Both the position numbers and the translations under genes were made by a program. From positions 78,516 to 142,515 of the forward strand of contig NZ_CAMCWY010000004.1 in assembly GCF_945882965.1 (NCBI RefSeq): 64,000 bases of DNA, in the 5' to 3' direction. This DNA comes from Sphingorhabdus sp. EL138 (lineage in GTDB: Bacteria > Pseudomonadota > Alphaproteobacteria > Sphingomonadales > Sphingomonadaceae). The notes below the pieces were generated by a model. That model was not told where the DNA came from and did no database searches. It saw only the letters and a list, made by a program, of their open reading frames with translations. Positions 58,484 to 64,000 of the stretch are shown one piece after another; position 1 is the first letter of the stretch; each line of letters begins with the position of its first letter.

Positions 58484-59465
58484 CATATGGCGCGATGATG
58501 CGCCGGGTGAGCGCCGCGCGGCCGTTGTTGAAAACGGAAACATCGTTGAAATTCATATCCAGCGCGATGCTTTATGGGCCTTGGGCGAATGTGGCGCTGG
58601 CCGCATTGACCGAAAAACGCCGTCGGGCGCGTATGTCGTGGCCGACGATGGAAGCACGCTTTTGCAGCGCGGCAAAACCAACGCGCTGGAAGGCGCGCGG
58701 GTGATGTTTGAAGTGACACGTGAAGCGATATCCGAGCCGGGCCGTACCAAGCCGCCAGAGATTGTATTGCGCGATAGCGCGCGCCACCCCCTCATTGACA
58801 AAGATGCCCTGTGGGACGCGCGTTTGGCGTCTCTTGGTCAATCTGCGATCAACGCGTCAATCGCCGAGCGCTTTGACGTCGCCATCGCTGGCCAGTCACA
58901 ACTCGGCGATGTTACCATAAGCTTTCAACGCACCAAGGCTGGGTTGGTGTTTGACATTGACGGTATCGGTGATCCGTTCGCCATCAATATGGTCGCAGCG
59001 ACCGAAATTGCGCGCCTGCTCCGCCTGTACCAAGTCGGTGCGATGGTCCTAATCGATTTTGCGTCGATGGTGTCCAAGGCGCAGCGCACGCAGATTGCCG
59101 AAGCTTTTGATGCCGCATCCGTGCTGGACCTGCGATCCTTTGAGCGCACCGCCATTAACGGCTATGGCATGATGCAAGTCGTGCGTGCCCGGCCAAGGCC
59201 GTCGGTCCTCGACCAACTGTTCGGTACACGTATCGCTGCGCTGTCGGACGAGACACAGGCTTATTGGCTGTTGCGCGCGGTTGCGCAGTCATCGGGCTTT
59301 GGCGCGCGCACCGTAACGACACGGCCGGAGGTTGCAACATTGCTGCAGTCCGAACGATGGGCGACATGGCGGGCGCAGGCTGTCCGTCTTGCGGGCGCGG
59401 ATATGCAGGTGGTTGCAGATGAAAAGGCCGCAGGCTATGGCCATGTCCATGTCGCGCAAAGCTAA
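58476..59465 (+). CDS. Ribonuclease E/G-family protein, short form
   Basis: 329 residues. An S1-like start (GNIVEIHIQRDALWALGECG, AYVVADDGSTLLQRGK) precedes a catalytic part with VFDIDGIGD and VLIDFASM, where the two Mg-binding Asp of RNase E/G are expected. The zinc-link Cys pair and the degradosome scaffold are absent, so this is a minimal enzyme or a structural relative. TTG 58476 overlaps the maf stop. Catalytic activity is not proven by the sequence. Confidence 0.8.
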   Translation: MTDIWRDDAPGERRAAVVENGNIVEIHIQRDALWALGECGAGRIDRKTPSGAYVVADDGSTLLQRGKTNALEGARVMFEVTREAISEPGRTKPPEIVLRDSARHPLIDKDALWDARLASLGQSAINASIAERFDVAIAGQSQLGDVTISFQRTKAGLVFDIDGIGDPFAINMVAATEIARLLRLYQVGAMVLIDFASMVSKAQRTQIAEAFDAASVLDLRSFERTAINGYGMMQVVRARPRPSVLDQLFGTRIAALSDETQAYWLLRAVAQSSGFGARTVTTRPEVATLLQSERWATWRAQAVRLAGADMQVVADEKAAGYGHVHVAQS

Positions 59466-59628
59466 TGTATGTCCACTTTGTGGAAAGCCGGTAGTGGCGG
59501 AATCCAAGCCTTTTTGTAGTCAGGGGTGCAAGGATCGCGACCTGTTGAAATGGTTGGACGAAGGCTATCGCGTGCCGGGGCCGCTGGCCGACTATGAAGA
59601 TAGCATCGGTTCCGACGGCGGCGACTGA
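59449..59628 (+). CDS. yacG: YacG, zinc-binding DNA gyrase inhibitor
   Basis: 59 residues. The zinc site is CPLCGKPV and FCSQGCKDRDLLKW, as in YacG; an acidic tail follows. It inhibits gyrase by binding GyrB. ATG 59437, 59443 and 59449 are all possible; the choice of 59449 follows the usual distance to the first Cys. It overlaps the RNase E/G-like gene. Confidence 0.88.
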   Translation: MSRKANVCPLCGKPVVAESKPFCSQGCKDRDLLKWLDEGYRVPGPLADYEDSIGSDGGD

Positions 59629-59636
59629 TTTTGCGC

Positions 59637-59666
59637 TTGCCAAGGGGCGCATCGCCTCTCTATAGG
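59637..59666 (+). promoter_or_regulatory. Putative promoter of tRNA-Phe
   Basis: TTGCCA (59637-59642), 18 bases, TATAGG (59661-59666), 29 bases before the tRNA. Matches a sigma-70-type promoter; position is right for a stable RNA gene. Confidence 0.5.
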
Positions 59667-59695
59667 CTGCGCTCCCACGCGGTTTTCGCCGCGTA

Positions 59696-59770
59696 GCCCG
59701 AGTAGCTCAGGGGTAGAGCAGCGGATTGAAAATCCGCGTGTCGGTGGTTCAAATCCGCCCTCGGGCACCA
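59696..59770 (+). tRNA. tRNA-Phe (GAA)
   Basis: 75 bases including encoded CCA. The acceptor stem GCCCGAG/CTCGGGC, D arm GCTC/GAGC, anticodon stem GCGGA/TCCGC with loop TTGAAAA (anticodon GAA) and T arm GGTGG-TTCAAAT-CCGCC all pair. Its 3' end is the probable attachment site of the downstream integrase. Confidence 0.97.
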
Positions 59771-59903
59771 TTTTCCCAATAAATACAGCAACTTATTTTT
59801 TGGCAATGGTGTCAGCTTGCGTAGCACACCCGTCACACACTTTGGTGTAGACGCAATCGCAATCTGGGGGCACATAAACACTAGGTTTAACCGAGTGTTT
59901 TGA

Positions 59904-61169
59904 ATGCCTGTTCTTAGCCCAGAAACTGTTCTTGTGAACGATGGTGACATCAAGCTGTACAAGCGGGCTAGAAGCCGTGTTTGGCAAGCAACCTTCAACA
60001 TTGATGGGCACTGGGTTCGTGTAAGTGCGAAGCATAAGGACCTTGAAGAAGCTAAGGTTGAAGCCAAGAAACTGATGATGGAATATCAGTTTCGCCAGAA
60101 GCATCAGCTTCCTGTGGTTTCCAAGCGTTTCGGTGATGTGGCTCGTCTTGCGATTCTGGAGATGAACAAGGCACTGGCAGCAGATGTAGGTAAGAAAACT
60201 TACCTTGATTATATCATCGTCATTGAACGCTATCTGATACCATTTTTCGGCAGAATGCTGGTTGAGAACATCAATTACGAAACGCTCAGAGACTTTGATC
60301 GCTGGCGTGTAGCAAAGATGGGGCGTGAACCAAAAGCAAGCACACTAAACACGCATAACAGCGCACTTAACCGTGTGTTTGACGAAGCGATTGTGCGTGG
60401 GTTTCTGTCAGCCAGTCACAAGCCGCTACTCAAGAACAATGGGTTAGACAGTGAACGCAGACCAGACTTCACATTGGAAGAGTACCGTTCGCTGATACGC
60501 GGTTTACCAAGTTGGATTGAACATGCACGAGATGGAAAGTCTCGTGAAATGCGTCTTCTGCTTCGTGATTATGTACTCATCTTGGCAAACACAGGCATTC
60601 GTGAAGGGACAGAAGCCGACAATTTATTGTGGCAGCATGTCCATGTTTTTCAAGAGAACGGTAAGCAGTTCCTTGAACTATCTATTGATGGAAAAACGGG
60701 CAGGCGAGACATTATCTGCCGTGCCAACACACTCGGTTTTCTCAAACGAATTCACGCAAGGTGTGAGGACATAAACCATATGTCGTTTGAGGCTTTGCTG
60801 AAAGCTAAGCTCAACAAGCCAGTGTTCAGATTGTCAGATGGTACGGTCACGAAGAACCTTAGGCAGACATTCAAAGCATTTCTGAAAGCGAAGGGTTTGC
60901 TCGTGTGTTCACGCACGGGGCAGAACCGAACGCTTTATAGCTTTCGCCATACCTATGCGACATTTGCACTGACAACGGATGGTATGGAAATACACACTTT
61001 GGCGAAACAAATGGGCACGAGTATCAAGATGATAGAAGATCATTACAGCCATCTCACGCCGCGTTTGAAGAAGGAAATGCTGACTGGTCCTCGTTACGAG
61101 CTACATACCAGAAAGGCAGAAGATGGCAGTGTTACAAAGTCAGAAATGCCGAATGACGAAGACTGGTAA
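59904..61169 (+). CDS. int: Tyrosine recombinase (phage/island integrase)
   Basis: 421 residues. An AP2/SAM-like N-terminal half (about 20-170) precedes the catalytic domain. The likely residues are Arg 233 in NTGIREGTEADN, Lys 264 in DGKTGRRD, Arg 348 and the following His in YSFRHTYATF, and Tyr 381 in DHYSHL. It integrates an element at an attachment site, here almost certainly tRNA-Phe, 134 bases upstream. Base use is AT-richer than in the core genes. The matching att site at the other end of the island is outside the window. Confidence 0.93.
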   Translation: MPVLSPETVLVNDGDIKLYKRARSRVWQATFNIDGHWVRVSAKHKDLEEAKVEAKKLMMEYQFRQKHQLPVVSKRFGDVARLAILEMNKALAADVGKKTYLDYIIVIERYLIPFFGRMLVENINYETLRDFDRWRVAKMGREPKASTLNTHNSALNRVFDEAIVRGFLSASHKPLLKNNGLDSERRPDFTLEEYRSLIRGLPSWIEHARDGKSREMRLLLRDYVLILANTGIREGTEADNLLWQHVHVFQENGKQFLELSIDGKTGRRDIICRANTLGFLKRIHARCEDINHMSFEALLKAKLNKPVFRLSDGTVTKNLRQTFKAFLKAKGLLVCSRTGQNRTLYSFRHTYATFALTTDGMEIHTLAKQMGTSIKMIEDHYSHLTPRLKKEMLTGPRYELHTRKAEDGSVTKSEMPNDEDW

Positions 61170-61235
61170 ATCCATGTGTTCATTGGACCTGTTTATCTAT
61201 AAGCTCTGACTCGTAGGTTACTTGGAGGGCAGTTA

Positions 61236-61610
61236 ATGGTTCGTTTTGCAGTTTTAATCGTCGCGGCTTTAGCTCTAACGGGCTGCGCGTCCACCGCAAT
61301 GAAGCGTTATGTAGGAAGCTCAATTTCAGAAGCGTATCTAGCTTATGGACAGCCAGCCAATGTTTTTGATCTACCTGACGGACGCAGAGCTTTTCAATTT
61401 TACTGGGGTGGTAGTTCTGGCGTTCTGCCTGGTTCCTCTCAAACTACAGTGGCGCCAATTGGCGGAGGTGCCTATGCGGTTAATACTGTGGGGACACCAG
61501 CAATGGTCTATGAAAGCAAGGGGTGTCTGGTCTCTCTCATCGCGCGAAAGAATGCTGCAGGTGACTTCGTCGTTGAGGAATACCGTATTCCACAGCGCCT
61601 TGTTTGCTAG
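61236..61610 (+). CDS. Small lipoprotein of unknown function
   Basis: 124 residues. A lipoprotein signal VRFAVLIVAALALTGCAST has the lipid-attachment Cys at about 17. The rest is Gly/Ser-rich beta structure, with VGSSISEAYLAYGQPANVFD, found in small phage or island lipoproteins, and two later Cys (in KGCLVSL and at the end). Ribosome site GGAGGGC precedes the ATG. Function unknown; it is the first cargo gene after the integrase. Confidence 0.78.
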   Translation: MVRFAVLIVAALALTGCASTAMKRYVGSSISEAYLAYGQPANVFDLPDGRRAFQFYWGGSSGVLPGSSQTTVAPIGGGAYAVNTVGTPAMVYESKGCLVSLIARKNAAGDFVVEEYRIPQRLVC

Positions 61611-61649
61611 CTGCCGTCAGTTTTTTCCCTATCCCGCTAGTTGTTCGTG

Positions 61650-61686
61650 ATAAATGCACTCATCACGGAGTGTGAAAATGGACGCA
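61650..61686 (+). repeat. Leader repeat, copy 1 (promoter-like, with a 15-residue ORF)
   Basis: ATAAAT, then the dyad CACTC-N6-GAGTG (61657-61672), whose right arm contains the GGAG ribosome site, then ATG 61678. It matches copy 2 (62285-62322) at 23 of the 28 bases before the ATG, and the first three codons (Met-Asp-Ala) are shared. The reading frame that follows stops after 15 codons (61723-61725). Confidence 0.7.
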
Positions 61687-61721
61687 AATAATAACGAAAT
61701 TCGTTTGCGATGGGGTGCTGT

Positions 61722-62264
61722 TTAAAAGGTAAACTTGTCCCGATATCGCTCCTGAAGCTTTGCGTCGGTCATCTCATCACTCTGCGCTTTCCTAAGTTTT
61801 AGTAGCTCACGATAGGCATCAAGCATGGCGTAGAAGTCGTCTCGGTGGTGATATTCATGAATATCCAGCAAATCACTGTTTCCATGTAAACCGATAGGGT
61901 TCATCTCATCATAAAAGTTATGTTCGTAAACAATCACGACTTCGCCCTGCATCATGCCGACAGCGAGATTGATGTGCGTGTAATCTTGTTGGAAGAAAGC
62001 GTATCCCAAGCTGGCTGAATGTCCAGCAATCTCAAAGCTTGTCAAGGATACGGAAGCCTCACGATCTCCAAAAGGGAGTTGAAATTCCAGACTTCTATCG
62101 CCGATTGTAAGAGCTACATCCCAAATGGGATCGTCATTCTCCTTGCACCAAGGACCATAGTCCTCGTGAACTTCATCATAGAGCAACTCAAAAAGCTCCT
62201 GATAGTGGTCTTTCTGAAATAGCTGCAGCGCCCTCTGCTTAGCTTGAGCAATTTTCACAGTCAC
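61722..62264 (-). CDS. Hypothetical protein, 180 residues, between two leader repeats
   Basis: I do not recognise the family. It is acidic, with EDYGPWCKENDDPIWDVALT, an alternating beta-rich centre, LLDIHEYHHRDDFYAMLDAY and a basic C-terminus. It is encoded opposite to its neighbours. The two leader repeats lie directly outside its ends. The control region between 62264 and 62285 is short, so the gene may be transcribed from within the repeat. A toxin-, immunity- or regulator-like role cannot be judged. Confidence 0.65.
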   Translation of the reverse strand: MTVKIAQAKQRALQLFQKDHYQELFELLYDEVHEDYGPWCKENDDPIWDVALTIGDRSLEFQLPFGDREASVSLTSFEIAGHSASLGYAFFQQDYTHINLAVGMMQGEVVIVYEHNFYDEMNPIGLHGNSDLLDIHEYHHRDDFYAMLDAYRELLKLRKAQSDEMTDAKLQERYRDKFTF

Positions 62265-62284
62265 CTCCTTCGCTGTGCCAACTC

Positions 62285-62322
62285 ATAAATACACTCGTAA
62301 CGGAGTTTAAAATATGGATGCA
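62285..62322 (+). repeat. Leader repeat, copy 2 (in front of the 142-residue gene)
   Basis: ATAAAT, ACTC-N6-GAGT dyad with GGAG ribosome site, then ATG 62314. It is very similar to copy 1, but here a full gene follows. Confidence 0.7.
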
Positions 62323-62742
62323 CGAGAAGAATTGAAACGCTGGATTGCTACGGTGATTGAGCTATCATCAGAAGAAGAAAGCCCGATAATCAAGCAGGAC
62401 ATTGATCTGTTTCTGTCTGTAGCAGGGGAGCTGTCAGGGAAATTGGCTGAGAGAAACACGGCACTTGCGAAACAGTGTCGCTCAAGCAGCAAAGCAAAGC
62501 CACCGAAGCCTGCTCCTCAGAAAGCCCAGAAGCAGCCTAAGCAAGACCCAAGCACTGCTGACACCCCACAATCACAAAACGATTCAGAGGACCGTTCACA
62601 GGAGCGGAGCAGACAATTGCCGCAGAGACAGAAAGCTGAGCCATCGCCAACTGACCGGCAACAAAAGCTGCGTGGATATGTCTATGGCGCTCAGAATGAT
62701 GAGGTTGAGTTTCGCAAGGCTGCACAGGCTATAACACGATGA
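62314..62742 (+). CDS. Unknown protein with a Lys/Gln/Pro-rich disordered middle
   Basis: 142 residues. The first ~50 are helical (ELKRWIATVIELSSEEESPI, then DLFLSVAGELSGKL). The middle (about 55-115) is Lys/Pro/Gln/Ser-rich and probably disordered. The end (RGYVYGAQNDEVEFRKAAQA) is helical. The stop overlaps the next gene (ATGA), so the two are made together. No function is assigned. Confidence 0.7.
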   Translation: MDAREELKRWIATVIELSSEEESPIIKQDIDLFLSVAGELSGKLAERNTALAKQCRSSSKAKPPKPAPQKAQKQPKQDPSTADTPQSQNDSEDRSQERSRQLPQRQKAEPSPTDRQQKLRGYVYGAQNDEVEFRKAAQAITR

Positions 62743-63083
62743 GCGATAAGCTAATCCAAAGCCAAAGGCGGCTCCACGACAGTCTGTTTGAACTCTATAT
62801 GCAAGGCGGGCTTGAGCTTTATCTCGCTGGCACTCGTGGCTTAAAGCGTGACTTAATCATACAGCTTGAGACGAGCGCACTGACACCAGAGAAGGGTGAG
62901 ATAATTCACTACTACGCTGTAAATCGTTGGGACGAAGAGGACGAGTTTGAGGAGTGGGCGAAACCATCAGTGGCGTTGTCAGAGGAAGCTGAGCGGATAT
63001 TGGGTGTGACAAATTCGCAGCTTGCTCAATGCCGTTCAACGGATGTGGTGCTGGAGGATTTCTCTAGCTTTCTAGGGGTATAA
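62739..63083 (+). CDS. Unknown acidic protein, partner of the preceding gene
   Basis: 114 residues. The first part is helical (QSQRRLHDSLFELYMQGGLE), then acidic with RWDEEDEFEEWAKPSVALSE. It overlaps the preceding 142-residue gene by 4 bases and so probably works with it. I do not recognise the family. Confidence 0.7.
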   Translation: MSDKLIQSQRRLHDSLFELYMQGGLELYLAGTRGLKRDLIIQLETSALTPEKGEIIHYYAVNRWDEEDEFEEWAKPSVALSEEAERILGVTNSQLAQCRSTDVVLEDFSSFLGV

Positions 63084-63131
63084 AGAAGGGCAAAGATGCC
63101 GATAGAATGTCGCAGAACCGCAATCTTTCTC

Positions 63132-63410
63132 TTACATTTCTAAACGCCGCTCGATCTCATAAATTCGCCCCTCAATTTCTTGAATTTTTTGGTCCTTCTC
63201 CTCGATGCTTTGTTCTAGCTCTAGAATTTTTTCATCGTCAGCGATCGCATCTCCTGCTGCATCTCCTGCTGCATCGCCTGCGATATCAGTTATTTCATCT
63301 CGTTGGGCATCGGTGAATTCAGATTTATCTGCGGACTCCTGAGCGCAACTGCACAGCAGAAACGTAAACGCCACACCAACCCCGATCAAAGCTCTAGAAT
63401 TTGGTCCCAT
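63132..63410 (-). CDS. Small coiled-coil lipoprotein
   Basis: 92 residues. The N-terminus has a hydrophobic signal ending in LLCSCAQ, a lipobox-like site. GDAAGDAAGDA repeats (about 45-55), encoded by 12-base repeats, lead to a coiled coil with Glu/Ile heptads. It resembles murein-lipoprotein-like or phage-borne lipoproteins in layout only. GGGGGAACG precedes the ATG. Confidence 0.72.
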   Translation of the reverse strand: MGPNSRALIGVGVAFTFLLCSCAQESADKSEFTDAQRDEITDIAGDAAGDAAGDAIADDEKILELEQSIEEKDQKIQEIEGRIYEIERRLEM

Positions 63411-63437
63411 TTTTTCGTTCCCCCAAAGCCTGAAATT

Positions 63438-63995
63438 TCAACGAAAAGTTTGATATAAAATTACGGCAAGCACGATCAAAATCATACTCATGATTTTATT
63501 GATTTTTTCGAGTTTTTGATCCGCACTAGAAATATTCTTTTTTTCATAAATATCCAAATCGGATTTGGAAAAATTATGCGGGGCTTCTCGCATTCTTTTT
63601 TCGAAAATTTCTCCATAATCGAATTCGCATTCCAGCAAATCCGTGGCATTATTCATGTAGTATCGATCAATAATTTTTATTTTGATTCTGCTCTGCCATA
63701 TGTCGTCGTTATTCAAAAATTGACCAAAAGCGAACATACCGTCCTTGCGCAGTGACCACCAAACTTTCCATGCTGAAAACTTCCCACAACGGTAAGAAGC
63801 AGACCGTTCTGCAATGTCGCTGCTGCTAAGTAGATAAGAAATACGACCTTTATTATTCTTCAAGCCAGCAAGAGCGCAGTAAAATCGAACAGACTGAAAA
63901 ATCGACAACCGACCCTCGCCATTAGCCTTAAGCTCAGCATCTAAATCTTCAGGTTCACTCGCAATCCAACGGTTCGTGTCTATGTTGCCCTGCAC
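63438..63995 (-). CDS. Unknown protein with C-terminal membrane anchor (start near the window edge)
   Basis: 185 residues, GTG at 63995; the frame stays open to the window end, so the true start may be upstream. A globular acidic N-terminal part is followed by basic and aromatic stretches and a single hydrophobic segment at the end (IMSMILIVLAVILYQTF), so it is probably tail-anchored. It is 27 bases upstream of the lipoprotein gene on the same strand. The base composition here is the most AT-rich of the window. Confidence 0.65.
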   Translation of the reverse strand: MQGNIDTNRWIASEPEDLDAELKANGEGRLSIFQSVRFYCALAGLKNNKGRISYLLSSSDIAERSASYRCGKFSAWKVWWSLRKDGMFAFGQFLNNDDIWQSRIKIKIIDRYYMNNATDLLECEFDYGEIFEKRMREAPHNFSKSDLDIYEKKNISSADQKLEKINKIMSMILIVLAVILYQTFR

Positions 63996-64000
63996 CCCAT

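Noticed and set aside
59704..59770. CRISPR-like or phage att direct repeat within the tRNA region
   Set aside because: Only a single copy of the tRNA 3' end is in the window. No repeat-spacer pattern exists anywhere in the window.
59793..59903. A Cys-rich reading frame on the minus strand (PDCDCVYTKVCDGCATQ) upstream of the integrase
   Set aside because: The only in-frame starts are internal to the integrase gene or a GTG giving 26 residues with no ribosome site. It is more likely chance within the att-int spacer.

Overview
The window is a chromosomal segment of an alphaproteobacterium, most likely of the order Sphingomonadales. The evidence is family content and gene order: a TrcR (DUF1013) regulator, an ATP12-type F1 assembly chaperone, the alphaproteobacterial SspB form, CobS/CobT next to a J-domain protein and BolA, and the infA-maf-RNase E/G-yacG-tRNA-Phe string. 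I cannot name the species from this sequence alone. Almost all of the window is densely coding core chromosome. The last 4 kb is different.

Layout. 0-10 kb: the 3' end of recF, clpA, a quinone oxidoreductase, a lipase-like hydrolase, trcR, a metallo-hydrolase, an acyl-CoA synthetase and DNA polymerase IV. 10-21.5 kb: a TetR regulator, nitronate monooxygenase and small unknown genes, DUF2855, a riboflavin pair (an HTH-RibB-degenerate RibA fusion plus ribH), then both methylcrotonyl-CoA carboxylase subunits with a MaoC hydratase and a CitE-like lyase, which suggests acyl-CoA catabolism. 21.6-31.7 kb: aconitase, crcB, a large-subunit pseudouridine synthase, a HAD phosphatase, ATP12, guanylate kinase, fumarase and SspB. 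31.8-37.3 kb: hisBHAF, then groESL under a sigma-32-type promoter plus a perfect CIRCE operator. 37.3-42.5 kb: a hydroxyacid dehydrogenase, cysS, a desaturase and a nitroreductase. 42.5-48 kb: cobT, a lipoprotein hydrolase, a peroxiredoxin, cobS, a J-domain protein and bolA. 49-54.8 kb: hisGD, nusB, thiL and a proton-pumping pyrophosphatase. 54.8-59.8 kb: a TonB-dependent receptor, the infA operon and tRNA-Phe.

Immediately after tRNA-Phe lies a tyrosine recombinase, followed by AT-richer unknown genes running to the window edge: two lipoproteins, a tail-anchored protein, a 180-residue unknown and an overlapping pair of unknowns. This is the left end of an integrated island. Within it, two copies of a roughly 37-bp promoter/leader flank an inverted gene.

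The most unusual structure in the core is a set of at least five families of dispersed palindromic elements. All of those I found lie between 20.07 and 41.8 kb, mostly between genes. One family A copy sits in frame inside cysS and adds about 35 residues to the protein. Its hairpin arms differ between copies by paired (compensatory) changes. Another copy has one arm expanded into a decaying 20-21-bp tandem array. This resembles protein-coding palindromic elements such as those known from Rickettsia, but the family itself would have to be compared with databases.
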